From Phyllobacterium endophyticum (GTDB taxonomy: Bacteria; Pseudomonadota; Alphaproteobacteria; Rhizobiales; Rhizobiaceae), in the NCBI RefSeq assembly GCF_003010935.1, contig NZ_PGGN01000001.1, forward strand, positions 744,001-808,000: 64,000 nucleotides of DNA. Reading direction: 5' to 3'. The position numbers and the translations under genes are program-made. The notes beneath the pieces were generated by a model. That model searched no databases, was not told the origin of the DNA, and worked only from the letters and a program-made list of their open reading frames with translations. Below are positions 19,854 through 28,977 of the stretch, piece after piece. Every line of letters starts with the position of its first letter. Position 1 is the first letter of the stretch.

Positions 19854-20683
19854 GCATCATGCTGAGCGTCGAGGACCTGAGGGTTCAGTTTCCAACGCGT
19901 ACCGGAACTATCGACGCAGTGCGCGGGGTTTCCTTCACCCTCGGACGCGAGAGGCTCGGGATAGTCGGCGAATCCGGTTCGGGAAAATCGCAGACCGGCC
20001 GCGCCATCATGGGATTGACGCCGCCCCATGCGAAAATCACCGCACGGAAGCTGAATTTCGACGGTATCGATTTGCTCGGCGCTTCGGTGAAGCAGCGGCG
20101 CAGCCTTCGCGGCAACCGTATCGCCATGATCTTGCAGGATCCGAAATATTCGCTCAACCCGGTGATGAGCATAGGACGGCAGATCGTCGAAACGCTGAGG
20201 ACACATGAGAAGGTGAGCAAGGCAGAGGCTCGCAGGCGCGCCCTCGACATGCTTTCTTCCGTTCAGATACGCGATCCGGAGCGGGTATATGACTTGCATC
20301 CGCACGAAGTATCGGGCGGCATGGGGCAGCGTGCCATGATTGCCATGATGTTGATCACAGGGCCGGAACTGTTGATCGCGGACGAGCCGACTTCAGCGCT
20401 CGACGTGACAGTGCAACTCGACGTGTTGCGGATCCTCGACGATCTGGTGCGCGACAGGGGCATGGGGCTGATCTTCATCTCGCATGATCTGCGGCTGGTC
20501 TCATCCTTCTGTGACAGGGTTATCGTCATGTATGCAGGGCGGATCGTCGAGGAGATCGCCGCCAGCGACCTGCACAACGCCAAGCATCCCTACACGCAGG
20601 GATTGCTCAACTGCATGCCGCAGATCGGTGCCGACCGGCACCCATTGCCAGTGCTTGAGCGCAAGCCGGAATGGGCAGCATGA
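19850..20683 (+). CDS. Peptide ABC transporter ATP-binding protein (DppD type)
   Basis: The 277-residue ATPase has Walker A GESGSGKSQTGRA, signature VSGGMGQRAMIAMML and Walker B ELLIADEPTSALD followed by SHDLRLVSSFCDRV. It energises peptide import with the following ATPase. It is shorter than E. coli DppD (about 327 residues): the C-terminal oligopeptide-transporter extension with its usual Fe-S cysteine pattern is reduced, ending at LERKPEWAA. The start is set by the 4-bp overlap with the permease; the much longer open frame upstream is out-of-frame read-through of that gene. Confidence 0.94.
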   Translation: MSIMLSVEDLRVQFPTRTGTIDAVRGVSFTLGRERLGIVGESGSGKSQTGRAIMGLTPPHAKITARKLNFDGIDLLGASVKQRRSLRGNRIAMILQDPKYSLNPVMSIGRQIVETLRTHEKVSKAEARRRALDMLSSVQIRDPERVYDLHPHEVSGGMGQRAMIAMMLITGPELLIADEPTSALDVTVQLDVLRILDDLVRDRGMGLIFISHDLRLVSSFCDRVIVMYAGRIVEEIAASDLHNAKHPYTQGLLNCMPQIGADRHPLPVLERKPEWAA

Positions 20684-21450
20684 CACCCTCCCGCTCCAAC
20701 GCATTGGTGATTGAAGATCTCCAGGTTAAATTCGATCGTTTCCTCGCCTTGCGCGGCGTCAGCCTCGATGTTGCGCCGGGCGAGTCGTTCGGCCTCGTCG
20801 GTGAATCCGGTTCAGGAAAGTCGACCCTGCTGCGTGCAGTCGCGGGCTTGGCCCCGGTCAAGGATGGGACGATAACCGTCAATGGCAAGACACTCGGTTC
20901 AACGCGAACCAAGGCATTCTACCGCGAAGTACAGATGGTATTCCAGGACCCTTATGGCTCGCTGCATCCGCGCCAGACGGTGGACCGCCTGCTGCTTGAG
21001 CCGCTGGTCATTCATGGATTCAGCGATATCGAACAGCGTATCCTGCGCGCACTGGACGAAGTGGGGCTGGGCTCGAGCTTCCGGTTTCGTTATTCGCACC
21101 AGCTTTCGGGTGGTCAGCGCCAGCGCGTGGCTATTGCACGAGCACTGATCCTCGAGCCATCCATCCTGCTTCTCGACGAGCCGACATCGGCGCTCGACGC
21201 CTCGGTTCAGGCGGAAGTGCTCAACCTGCTTGAGCAGATCAGGCGCGCCCGCAAGCTGACCTTCGTGATGGTCAGCCATGACCTCGCCGTCGTCACCCAC
21301 ATGTGCGACCGCCTGATGGTGATGCAGAATGGCGCGGAGGTGGAACGTCTGACCGCGGGCGAACTTGCCAGACGCAAGGTCAGCAAGGATTATACGCGCA
21401 ACCTGCTCGTTGCCAGCGAGGGGTTCGTGCGGCCGGAAGTCCAGGATTAG
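20680..21450 (+). CDS. Peptide ABC transporter ATP-binding protein (DppF type)
   Basis: The 256-residue ATPase is the second half of the ATPase heterodimer. Walker A is GESGSGKSTLLRAV, signature LSGGQRQRVAIARAL, Walker B ILLLDEPTSALD, and the switch SHDLAVVTHMCDR. ATG 20680 is preferred to 20671 because it gives an ATGA overlap with the previous stop and leaves GGA 9 bp upstream. The set dipeptidase-binding protein-B-C-D-F is a complete import operon. Confidence 0.94.
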   Translation: MTPSRSNALVIEDLQVKFDRFLALRGVSLDVAPGESFGLVGESGSGKSTLLRAVAGLAPVKDGTITVNGKTLGSTRTKAFYREVQMVFQDPYGSLHPRQTVDRLLLEPLVIHGFSDIEQRILRALDEVGLGSSFRFRYSHQLSGGQRQRVAIARALILEPSILLLDEPTSALDASVQAEVLNLLEQIRRARKLTFVMVSHDLAVVTHMCDRLMVMQNGAEVERLTAGELARRKVSKDYTRNLLVASEGFVRPEVQD

Positions 21451-21600
21451 CATCAGCAATATTCATCTGTTTTTTACCATTGCGAGAATGATTCAGCACA
21501 ATTCACGCATGCGGAAGCTGATCGTGAAAATGTGAATGAATTTCCTAAGGAGGCATTCACGCCGACTATTCAAAGGTCTCCCGACGACGGAGTGGGGCCA

Positions 21601-22554
21601 ATGAAAAAAATTCAAAAATTCCTTAAAGATCGCAGCGGGGCAACAGCAATAACCTTCGGATTGATGCTCGTGCCGCTTATGGGCATGACAGGGCTTGCTG
21701 TGGATTACAGCGTCGCTTCAAACGAGCGATCGAAATTGCAGAACGCCGCCGATTCCGCTGCTCTTGCAGGGGCTTCCATCTTTACAGGCACGAACGCTGT
21801 GCAGGCGGAGGCACGGGCACGCGCCTACCTGAAAGCCAATCTCGGCAATGAGGCCGCAGATGCCGTTTCGATAAACTTCTCGGCGGCCAATCAGTTGGTG
21901 ACGGTTTCTCTCAACGGCCAATCGAACACTACCTTCATGCGGATATTGAACAAGAACTCGATGCCGATCGGCGTGACGGCGACAGCCCTGGCGCCACTGA
22001 AGCCGAGCAGCGCCACCATCAAGGTCGATGACGTATTCGGTTATTGGTTCAAGCGCATTACTATCGTTGCGGTGAAGAACGGCGTCGAAACAGTTGTCGG
22101 CACGGTCGTGTACCAGCCGACGGATCACAGTGGAGGAAGTGGCCGAGGCATCGGCACGACTACGCCGCCCAAGGACCAGATGCAGTCCATCACACTTGGC
22201 GACTACAACAGTGTGTATTTGAAAATGGAAGTTAAGACCGACGGTTGTGACATTGGATTCAGTAATCCTAACACTTCCGCGAGGTTTGTCGTCTGCGAAA
22301 AGAACAAGAACAAGAAGACGTATGATTCAACTCTCAGGACAGATGATCCGCTAACCGTGAACCATCTGTTTGTCGACGGAAAGCAACTCCCGGCTGGCTC
22401 CACACCACCTCTTACGGACATTTTCAGTTGTGAAGGCGGCACCCACAAACACGCATGGGAAGATGGCGGCGGCTGGCCCCAGCAGGACTTTTTCTACACG
22501 GTGACATCCGCCTGCAAAGCCGTGGACAACGAGTCCGTGCGTCTGACAGATTAG
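21601..22554 (+). CDS. TadE/TadG-like pilus-assembly-related protein
   Basis: The 317-residue protein starts with a short basic stretch and one membrane helix with the TadE/G signature DRSGATAITFGLMLVPLMGMTGLAVDYS (quoted in parts: DRSGATAITFG, LMLVPLMGMTGLAVD) followed by LQNAADSAALAGA. The remaining 250 residues are periplasmic and unlike the von Willebrand domain of full TadG; a Cys-containing C-terminal part ends in SACKAVDNESVRLTD. Such proteins are minor pilins or surface proteins of tight-adherence pili, but no other tad genes are here. Start 21601 has GGAG 8 bp upstream. It stands alone, with a hairpin after it. Confidence 0.82.
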   Translation: MKKIQKFLKDRSGATAITFGLMLVPLMGMTGLAVDYSVASNERSKLQNAADSAALAGASIFTGTNAVQAEARARAYLKANLGNEAADAVSINFSAANQLVTVSLNGQSNTTFMRILNKNSMPIGVTATALAPLKPSSATIKVDDVFGYWFKRITIVAVKNGVETVVGTVVYQPTDHSGGSGRGIGTTTPPKDQMQSITLGDYNSVYLKMEVKTDGCDIGFSNPNTSARFVVCEKNKNKKTYDSTLRTDDPLTVNHLFVDGKQLPAGSTPPLTDIFSCEGGTHKHAWEDGGGWPQQDFFYTVTSACKAVDNESVRLTD

Positions 22555-22564
22555 GAACAACAGA

Positions 22565-22596
22565 AGCGGCGCAATTGACTTCGCGTCTGCGCCGCT
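22565..22596 (+). terminator. Hairpin after the TadG-like gene
   Basis: A perfect 9-bp inverted repeat, AGCGGCGCA and TGCGCCGCT, with a 14-nt loop lies 10 bp after the TadG-like stop. No T-run follows (CCATCATC), so it is a weak intrinsic terminator at best, or a transcript-end stabiliser before the TPP riboswitch. Confidence 0.5.
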
Positions 22597-22610
22597 CCAT
22601 CATCAGCTCA

Positions 22611-22697
22611 TTCCGAGGGGAGCACTGTACAGTGCTGAGACAGCGTCGAGCTGGACCCTTGAACCTGATCCGGGTCATGCCGGCGTAGGAACGGGAA
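22611..22697 (+). ncRNA. TPP riboswitch (THI element)
   Basis: The conserved thiamine pyrophosphate aptamer is readable: GAGGGGAGC, then CTGAGA at 22635-22640 (pyrimidine sensor side), then GACCCTTGAACCTGATC and CGGGTCATGCCGGCGTAGGAA. TTCC at the 5' end pairs with GGAA at the 3' end as P1. It lies about 70 bp upstream of thiE, and should switch off thiE-thiD when TPP is plentiful. No strong terminator hairpin is obvious in the expression platform, so control of translation start is more likely. Confidence 0.95.
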
Positions 22698-22767
22698 TTG
22701 GGCCTTCTTCGCGCTTAACCTTCACTTCGCACATTGGCCGGGATCTCCAATACAATGGAGCTCATCT

Positions 22768-23433
22768 GTGGCTGTTTCAAAAGTAGACTACCGGCTGAAT
22801 GCCATCGTCGATGTGGATGCGATCGGGCATGGTCGGGATTTGGGCGAGCTCGCGCTTGCCGCTGCGCGTGGCGGGGCGACGATCATCCAGTATCGGGACA
22901 AGAATTCGCCGACGCGTTCGATGGTTGAGAGGGCGAGAACGATCCACGTGGCGCTGAAGGGAACCGGTGTGCCGCTGGTGGTCAATGACCGTATCGACGT
23001 GGCGCTCGCCGCTGGCGTCGAAGGCGTGCATGTTGGCCGTGAGGACATGCTTGTGGCAGACGCGCGCCGCCTGCTCGGACCGGACGCCATCATCGGCCTT
23101 ACGGTCAAGAACGAGGCCGACGCCCGGGACGCTATCGAAGCTGATATTGACTACGCCTGTATTGGCGGCCTGTTCGAAACACCGGCGAAACACAACCTTG
23201 AGCCTATCGGATTCGAAGGCTTCCGCCGTCTGGCGTCGATTATCCGCGAGGCGAAGCCAAACCTGCCGATCGGTGCGATTGCCGGGATCGATCTTGCACG
23301 TACACCTCCCGCCATCGAAGCGGGAGCCGATGGCGTGGCGGTGATCTCGGCGATCTTCCGGCAGGACGATCCGCAAGCTGCGACCGCTGCATTGCTGTTG
23401 GCGGTCAATGCCTCGCTCGAGGCAAGGGCATGA
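22768..23433 (+). CDS. thiE: Thiamine phosphate synthase
   Basis: The 221-residue TIM-barrel enzyme joins hydroxymethylpyrimidine diphosphate with thiazole phosphate to give thiamine phosphate. Motifs are GGATIIQYRDKNSPTRSM (diphosphate-binding Arg/Lys), VVNDRIDVALAAGVEGVHVG and the late GADGVAVISAIF. The start is GTG at 22768, preceded by GGAG 9 bp upstream. The ThiE insertion CIGGLFETPAKHN replaces the more usual GPIFPTxTK, a variant seen in other alphaproteobacteria. It lies under the TPP riboswitch and overlaps thiD by 4 bp. Confidence 0.94.
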   Translation: MAVSKVDYRLNAIVDVDAIGHGRDLGELALAAARGGATIIQYRDKNSPTRSMVERARTIHVALKGTGVPLVVNDRIDVALAAGVEGVHVGREDMLVADARRLLGPDAIIGLTVKNEADARDAIEADIDYACIGGLFETPAKHNLEPIGFEGFRRLASIIREAKPNLPIGAIAGIDLARTPPAIEAGADGVAVISAIFRQDDPQAATAALLLAVNASLEARA

Positions 23434-24230
23434 CCGCTATCGCCCTGACTATTGCGGGTTCCGACAGCGGAGGCGGCGCCGGCATACAGGCGGACTTGAA
23501 GACTTTCTCGGCGCTTGGCGTCTATGGCACGAGCGTCCTGACGGCAGTCACCGCCCAGAACACGCGCGGCGTGACGGCAATCGAGACGCTTTCACCCGAA
23601 ATTGTCCGCGCGCAGATCGATGCAGTCCTGTCGGATATCGACGTCAAGGCCATCAAGATCGGAATGGTCGGCGGGGTCGAAACGATCGAGGCAATCGCGG
23701 GCGCGTTGAAAGACTGGGGCCGCAGGGTGGTGCTGGATCCCGTTATGGTTGCGACATCGGGCGATCGGTTGCTGGAACCAGAGGCCATCGAGGCGCTGCG
23801 GGAGCAACTGCTGCCACGAGCGATGGTGCTGACGCCCAATCTGCCAGAAGCGGCATTGCTGACAGGACAGCCCATCGCGGACAACGAAATGCAAGCGGCC
23901 AGGCAAGCCGATAAATTGCTATCGTTGGGAGCATCGGCGGTGCTGGTCAAAGGTGGTCATGCGAAAGGCGACCTGTGCACGGACCTGTTGTTCGATGGAG
24001 TGACGATGCTGCGCTTCGAGAGCGTTCGCATAAAGACGACCCATGATCATGGCACCGGCTGCACGCTGGCGGCAGCGATCACCGCAGGGATGGCACTAGG
24101 TCTTGAGCCAGGAACAGCAGTAGCGGCGGCAAAAGAATACCTGACGGCGGCGATTTCTGCGGCCGGAGCCCTTAAAGTGGGGCAGGGACGCGGGCCTGTG
24201 CACCATTTCCACCGCTGGTGGTTGGCGTGA
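23430..24230 (+). CDS. thiD: Hydroxymethylpyrimidine/phosphomethylpyrimidine kinase
   Basis: The 266-residue ribokinase-fold enzyme phosphorylates HMP and HMP-P to HMP-PP, the substrate of ThiE. Seen in order: ALTIAGSDSGGGAGIQADLKTF, GTSVLTAVTAQNT, the anion-hole motif THDHGTGCTLAAAITAGMA and VLDPVMVATSGDRLL. Its ATG overlaps the thiE stop (ATGA). Its last 59 bp overlap the 3' end of the convergent lytic transglycosylase gene. The tail GQGRGPVHHFHRWW is typical. Confidence 0.95.
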   Translation: MTAIALTIAGSDSGGGAGIQADLKTFSALGVYGTSVLTAVTAQNTRGVTAIETLSPEIVRAQIDAVLSDIDVKAIKIGMVGGVETIEAIAGALKDWGRRVVLDPVMVATSGDRLLEPEAIEALREQLLPRAMVLTPNLPEAALLTGQPIADNEMQAARQADKLLSLGASAVLVKGGHAKGDLCTDLLFDGVTMLRFESVRIKTTHDHGTGCTLAAAITAGMALGLEPGTAVAAAKEYLTAAISAAGALKVGQGRGPVHHFHRWWLA

Positions 24231-24945
24231 CCGTATTGGTCAGGTCCGGCCGCTCGAACGGCAAAGGCACGGTTGCAGGCAGCACCACGCGCTCGTCAGC
24301 ATAGGCGAGTTGGGCAGTTGACGCAGGCGCGGACACCTCGGTCATGGGTGTTTCGCCCGCGGGTGAGGTTATGCTCCCGGCCGGAGCGGCAATAGCGGCA
24401 ACCACCGGAGCGCTCTCGCCATTTGCAGGACCGGGCTTCAGAACGTCTAGCATGCCCTTGCGCTTGGCTTGATAATAGTACCCGCGCGAATAGAGCCGCA
24501 CAGCCTGATCCGGGTTGTAGTCCGCGACCTTGTAGGCTCCCGCCAGATATTTCACGCCGAATTTAAGGTTGGTTTCGGCGTCGAGCAGGTCCTTGGCGCT
24601 GCCATCATGCCCGAGGCCGCGCGCCGTTGCGGGTAGCATCTGCATGAGGCCCCAATAGGGACCGTTGCGCGCCAAAGGGTTGAACCTGCTTTCACGCTGC
24701 ACGACCCGGCGCACCAGCGATTCCGGCACTGCATAAGCGACGGAGTATTTGGAGATGAGACCATCTACGGATTTTTCCGAGGATTTCTGCTGCGGTGCGG
24801 GCTCCGCAGCCGCAAGTCGCGGCGAGGGCTGGGGAAGCGGAATGGATGCGGCATTGGGCAGTTTCGGATCCGCTGTCGTGCAAGCGCCGAGAGCCAGGGC
24901 AAGACCGAGGCAAGTGAAGGCGCGCGGCAGTCGTATATCAGGCAT
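24172..24945 (-). CDS. Lytic transglycosylase lipoprotein
   Basis: The 257-residue protein has a lipoprotein signal (LALALGACTTAD) and an SLT domain from about residue 65. The catalytic Glu is near position 85 in VVQRESRFNP, followed by GPYWGLMQMLPATARGLG, the family's GLMQ motif. It cleaves the glycan strand of peptidoglycan from the periplasmic face. After YLAGAYK and the NPDQAVRLYSRGYY helix the C-terminal 90 residues are low-complexity Ala/Pro/Thr. The last 59 bp overlap thiD on the other strand. Confidence 0.92.
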   Translation of the reverse strand: MPDIRLPRAFTCLGLALALGACTTADPKLPNAASIPLPQPSPRLAAAEPAPQQKSSEKSVDGLISKYSVAYAVPESLVRRVVQRESRFNPLARNGPYWGLMQMLPATARGLGHDGSAKDLLDAETNLKFGVKYLAGAYKVADYNPDQAVRLYSRGYYYQAKRKGMLDVLKPGPANGESAPVVAAIAAPAGSITSPAGETPMTEVSAPASTAQLAYADERVVLPATVPLPFERPDLTNTVTPTTSGGNGAQARVPAPL

Positions 24946-25121
24946 TTGTCACCGGAAGCTTGGCAGATGTTAGAACCGTCATAGCTTGTTCGAATGGGGA
25001 ACCGGCAATAACTTTGCATTACACACCGAAACATCACGTGAGAACCGGCAGGGGAGGGCTGAACCATCGCTAGTCGCAGGTGCTTGACTCGTTCATATAT
25101 ATCAATGTATCAGTTGAGTAT

Positions 25122-25140
25122 TGGTAAGGCCAGTTTACCA
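25122..25140. promoter_or_regulatory. Candidate operator upstream of the FadR-type regulator
   Basis: The inverted repeat TGGTAA-N6-TTTACCA lies 38 bp before the regulator's start codon. FCD-type GntR regulators bind TGGT...ACCA palindromes, so this may be its autoregulatory site. The spacer is longer than in the E. coli FadR consensus. A nearby A+T-rich segment (CATATATATCAATGTATC) may be the promoter. Confidence 0.4.
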
Positions 25141-25177
25141 GTCGAGCGCGGAGGGGAGAGCCGTGCGGGGAGGACCA

Positions 25178-25930
25178 ATGTTTGCAGCCATTCAGCCACG
25201 CCGATTGTACAGGCAAGTGGCAGACCAAGTCCGCACGCTGATCGAGAACGGTGACTTCGCCGTGGGCGAACGGCTGCCGGGCGAGCGCGAACTTGCCGAC
25301 AAGCTCGGTGTTTCCCGTCCAACCATCCGCGAGGCTTTGATTGCGCTCGAAGTCGAAGGGCTTGTCCATATCCGCATGGGCTCCGGCATCTATGTTACGC
25401 GCCTGCAGCGCGCAAAACCGGCCCCTTCCCCTGCCGAAGACATGGAGGGTCCGTTCGAACTCCTGCGAGCGCGTTCCCTGATCGAGTGCGCAATCGCCGA
25501 AGAGGCGGCCAGCGCGATTACGCCCGAGCACATCGCCACCCTCGATGATGTCCTGACGAAAATGGCAAGCACATTCAACGATCCGCGCACATCCATTGCG
25601 CTTGACCGGACTTTCCACATGACCATTGCCGGCATTATCGAGAACGCGGCGCTCAATCGTTTCGTCGGCGAACTCTTCGACCAGCGCATGACGCCATATT
25701 TCGAAAAGCTGGCTAGTTATTTCGAGAGTCCCGTATCCTGGCGCGAGGCGTTCGAGGAACACAGGGCAATCCGCGATGCCATCGTCTCGGGCGACCCGTC
25801 ACGTGCCAAGACAGCGATGCAGCATCATTTGCTGCAATCGCAACTGAGATTTTCCAGAAGCTTCGACGAGGAGCTGGAAAATGAAAAGAGCCATCCTGCG
25901 GGAGGGCGGACTGTAAGTATCAAGGCCTGA
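25178..25930 (+). CDS. FadR/GntR-family (FCD) transcriptional regulator
   Basis: The 250-residue protein has an N-terminal winged helix-turn-helix (LYRQVADQVRTLIENGDF, GERLPGERELADKLGVSR, PTIREALIALEVEGLV) and a C-terminal FCD ligand domain (LLRARSLIECAIAEEA, RTFHMTIAG, HRAIRDAIVSGD) with the His/Asp residues that bind metal in this class. The ATG at 25178 follows GGGAGGACCA. It precedes the TRAP transporter and dehydrogenase on the same strand, and probably responds to a sugar acid substrate of that operon. Confidence 0.92.
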   Translation: MFAAIQPRRLYRQVADQVRTLIENGDFAVGERLPGERELADKLGVSRPTIREALIALEVEGLVHIRMGSGIYVTRLQRAKPAPSPAEDMEGPFELLRARSLIECAIAEEAASAITPEHIATLDDVLTKMASTFNDPRTSIALDRTFHMTIAGIIENAALNRFVGELFDQRMTPYFEKLASYFESPVSWREAFEEHRAIRDAIVSGDPSRAKTAMQHHLLQSQLRFSRSFDEELENEKSHPAGGRTVSIKA

Positions 25931-25950
25931 ATTCAACTGGGAGGAAAGAT

Positions 25951-26928
25951 ATGAAGATCAAGCTGACGACAATCATGGGGGCGGTTGCCGCTCTCGCGCT
26001 ATCGGCCGTCATGGCACAAGCGCAAACAGCGCTCAAATGGGCGCATGTCTACGAAACATCCGAGCCTTTTCACACGGAGTCCGTATGGGCTTCGGAAGAG
26101 ATCGCCAAGCGCACCAATGGACGATACAAGATCGATGTTTTCCCCGCTTCACAGCTGGGAAAGGAAGCCGATATCAATCAGGGACTGAGGCTCGGAACGG
26201 TCGATATCATCATTTCCGGTTCGAGCTTTGCCGCGCGCGACTACAAGCCGATCGGCGTGACCTATTTTCCCTACATCTTCCGCGGCCCGGAACACCTGAT
26301 CGCCTACACGAAGAGCGACGTCTTCAAGCGTCTTGCGGCAGGTTATGAGGCAAAGACCGGCAACCATATCGCGGCCGTCAGCTATTACGGCACGAGGCAA
26401 ACAACATCCAACAAGCCGATTGCCAAATGCTCGGATATGCAAGGTCTGAAGATCCGCGTGCCCGATGTGCCGGCCTATCTCGCCATGCCGCGCGCCTGCG
26501 GTGCCAATACGACACCAATCGCTTTTGCGGAAGTCTATCTCGCATTGCAGAATGGCACGGTCGAGGCTCAGGAGAACCCGCTGACCACGATTGAAGCCAA
26601 GAAGTTCTTCGAGGTTCAGAAGAACATCATCCTGACCGGCCATATCGTGGATCACCTCAATACCGTCATTTCCAAGCAGCTCTGGGCCAGCCTTTCCGAT
26701 GAGGACAAGAAGATCTTCGGTGATGTGATGCAGGAAGCTGCCGAACGTACGACGAAGATCATCTCCGACAAGGAAAAGCAGCTCGTCGCCACATTCAAGG
26801 AAAAGGGTCTGAGCGTAACTGAAGTCGACAAGGCCGACTTCGAAAAGAACGTGGTCGAAAAGGTGAAGTTCGAGGATTTCGGTTACGAGAAATCCGACTG
26901 GGAAGCCATTCGCGCGATCAAGGAGTGA
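25951..26928 (+). CDS. TRAP transporter solute-binding protein (DctP type)
   Basis: The 325-residue periplasmic protein has a signal peptide (GAVAALALSAVMAQA) and the DctP fold: LKWAHVYETSEPFHTESVWA, FPASQLGKEADINQGLRLGTVD, and GLKIRVPDVPAYLAMPRACGAN with the conserved Arg that binds the ligand carboxylate. AFAEVYLALQNGTVEAQENPL is the other family signature. It delivers an organic or sugar acid to the DctQM permease. Ribosome site GGGAGGAAAG precedes it. It follows the regulator by 20 bp. Confidence 0.94.
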   Translation: MKIKLTTIMGAVAALALSAVMAQAQTALKWAHVYETSEPFHTESVWASEEIAKRTNGRYKIDVFPASQLGKEADINQGLRLGTVDIIISGSSFAARDYKPIGVTYFPYIFRGPEHLIAYTKSDVFKRLAAGYEAKTGNHIAAVSYYGTRQTTSNKPIAKCSDMQGLKIRVPDVPAYLAMPRACGANTTPIAFAEVYLALQNGTVEAQENPLTTIEAKKFFEVQKNIILTGHIVDHLNTVISKQLWASLSDEDKKIFGDVMQEAAERTTKIISDKEKQLVATFKEKGLSVTEVDKADFEKNVVEKVKFEDFGYEKSDWEAIRAIKE

Positions 26929-26994
26929 TCAATCGGGGCCGGGCGGTGCATCCGTCCGGCCACACTCCACACGCCTGACGACCGGAGACCGCAC

Positions 26995-27567
26995 ATGTCA
27001 AATGAAGTACACACGCAAATTACGGCCGAAGAATTGGCGCACTCCTTCGAGGATGCGGCGCCCGTCGCCGATCTGTCGGACTATGCCGTGGAGGACTGGC
27101 TGACGCTCGTCGTCTTCTGGTTGATGACCGGGTGCGTCTTTCTGCAGTTCTTTACGCGTTATGTCATGAACGACAGCTACGCGTGGACGGAGGAAATCGC
27201 GATCAACTGCCTGATCGGCGTCGTCTTTCTTGGCTCCATAATGTGCGTGCGCGTTTCACGGCACATCCAGGTGGACGTGCTCTATCATTATCTGCCGGCG
27301 GGAGTGGCTCGCATATTGTCGAACTTTGTCGATGTGGTGCGGATCGGCTTCTTCGCCTACGCGGTCTGGTTGATGTGGCGGTATGTCGAAATCGTTGCGG
27401 AGGAACGCATGGTCACAGTCGATCTTCCGCGCAATATCGTCTTTTACGGCGTGCTCATCTCATTCGTGCTGATGCTGCTTCGCTCAATTCAGGTTTTCAT
27501 TCGCAATATTCGCCGGGGCTATTCTGTTCTCGAACGGCCCGAAGAATTCCAGAAGATCGAGGACTGA
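26995..27567 (+). CDS. TRAP transporter small permease (DctQ type)
   Basis: The 190-residue four-helix membrane protein has the DctQ core FTRYVMNDSYAWTEEIAINCLIGVVFLGS split by the WTEE motif and SRHIQVDVLYHYLP. It bridges the binding protein and the large permease. The N-terminal 35 residues are cytoplasmic and acidic. It ends 3 bp before the DctM start. Confidence 0.92.
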   Translation: MSNEVHTQITAEELAHSFEDAAPVADLSDYAVEDWLTLVVFWLMTGCVFLQFFTRYVMNDSYAWTEEIAINCLIGVVFLGSIMCVRVSRHIQVDVLYHYLPAGVARILSNFVDVVRIGFFAYAVWLMWRYVEIVAEERMVTVDLPRNIVFYGVLISFVLMLLRSIQVFIRNIRRGYSVLERPEEFQKIED

Positions 27568-27570
27568 TTG

Positions 27571-28977
27571 ATGTTATTGCTCGTTGGTACTTTTCTTGTT
27601 CTCATGATCGTTGGCGTGCCGGTTGCCATTTCCATGGCTGTCGCCTCGGTGCTCTATCTCGTGTTCTTCGGGGTCGCACCGGACATTATCGTTGCGCAGC
27701 GAATGATTGCCGGTGTCGAAAGCTTTCCGCTTCTCGCGGTGCCTTTCTTCATCCTCGCCGGCAACCTGATGAATTCGGCAGGTGTCACGGGCCGCATCTA
27801 TTCCTTCGCCGTCGCCCTCGTGGGTTGGATGAGGGGCGGACTGGCCCAGGTCAACATCATCGGGTCGGTCATATTCTCCGGAATGTCGGGAACGGCTCTT
27901 GCCGACGCCGCAGGCATCGGCACCATCGAGATCAAGGCCATGAAGGATCATGGCTACCCGGTAGAGGCTGCTGTCGGTGTTACGGCGGCTTCCGCGACGC
28001 TTGGCCCGATCTTCCCGCCGTCGCTGCCCTTCGTCATCTACGGCATGATGGCCAACGTCTCGATCGGGGCGTTGTTCATGGCGGGCATCGTACCCGGCCT
28101 TGTCATGACGCTGTTAATGATGGTTACCGTTGCGATATTCGCCTACGTCAAAAGCTGGGGCTCCGACACACCCTTCGAGTTGAAGCAGCTCCTGGAAGCT
28201 TCGCTCGAGATTGTGGTGGTCGCCTGCGTTCCAGTCGTCATCTATCTTCTGATGCTCACCGGCCTTTCGATCAATGCCGCAGTCGGAATCGCGCTCGTGC
28301 TGCTGCTCGCCGCCGACTGGTATTTCGATTTCTCCGCCGTGATGGCGCTGATGACGCCGGTGATCCTCATCGGCGGCATGACCATGGGCTGGTTCACGCC
28401 GACCGAAGCCGCCGTCGCGGCGGTCCTGTGGTCGCTGTTCCTCGGGCTCGTGCGATATCGCACCATGACCCTCAAAAGCCTGGCCAAGGCCAGCTTTGAT
28501 ACGATAGAGACAACAGCCTCGGTCCTGTTCATCGTGACGGCTGCATCCGTCTTTGCGTGGCTTCTGACCGTAAGCCAGGCGGCACAGCTTCTTTCGGCAG
28601 CCATTCTATCGATTACCGAAAACAAATGGGTATTCCTGATCCTTGTGAACTTGCTGATGCTGTTCGTAGGCTGCTTCCTCGATACGATCGCCGCCATCAC
28701 GATCCTCGTGCCGATCCTTTTGCCGCTGGTGCTGAAATTCGGCATCGATCCGGTACATTTCGGCTTGATCATGACCCTGAACCTGATGATTGGTCTGCTG
28801 CACCCGCCGCTTGGAATGGTGCTGTTCGTCTTGTCGCGTGTCGCGAAACTATCCGTCGAGCGCACCACCATGGCGATCCTGCCCTGGCTGGTTCCACTGT
28901 TCATCGCACTGATCGCCATCACATTCATTCCAGCCATCACTCTTTGGCTTCCAACACAGCTGGGACTAATCAAATGA
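27571..28977 (+). CDS. TRAP transporter large permease (DctM type)
   Basis: The 468-residue protein has about 12 membrane helices and performs Na+-driven import. Hallmarks are PLLAVPFFILAGNLMNSAGVTGRIY, VNIIGSVIFSGMSGTALADAAGIGTIE and FPPSLPFVIYG, with GWFTPTEAAVAAV in the second half. ATG 27571 with GAGG 8 bp upstream is preferred to TTG 27568. The stop overlaps the dehydrogenase start. Confidence 0.94.
   Translation: MLLLVGTFLVLMIVGVPVAISMAVASVLYLVFFGVAPDIIVAQRMIAGVESFPLLAVPFFILAGNLMNSAGVTGRIYSFAVALVGWMRGGLAQVNIIGSVIFSGMSGTALADAAGIGTIEIKAMKDHGYPVEAAVGVTAASATLGPIFPPSLPFVIYGMMANVSIGALFMAGIVPGLVMTLLMMVTVAIFAYVKSWGSDTPFELKQLLEASLEIVVVACVPVVIYLLMLTGLSINAAVGIALVLLLAADWYFDFSAVMALMTPVILIGGMTMGWFTPTEAAVAAVLWSLFLGLVRYRTMTLKSLAKASFDTIETTASVLFIVTAASVFAWLLTVSQAAQLLSAAILSITENKWVFLILVNLLMLFVGCFLDTIAAITILVPILLPLVLKFGIDPVHFGLIMTLNLMIGLLHPPLGMVLFVLSRVAKLSVERTTMAILPWLVPLFIALIAITFIPAITLWLPTQLGLIK

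Noticed and set aside
27132..28499. A 455-codon frame overlapping dctQ and dctM
   Set aside because: It is Arg/His-rich out-of-frame translation of two clear TRAP genes.
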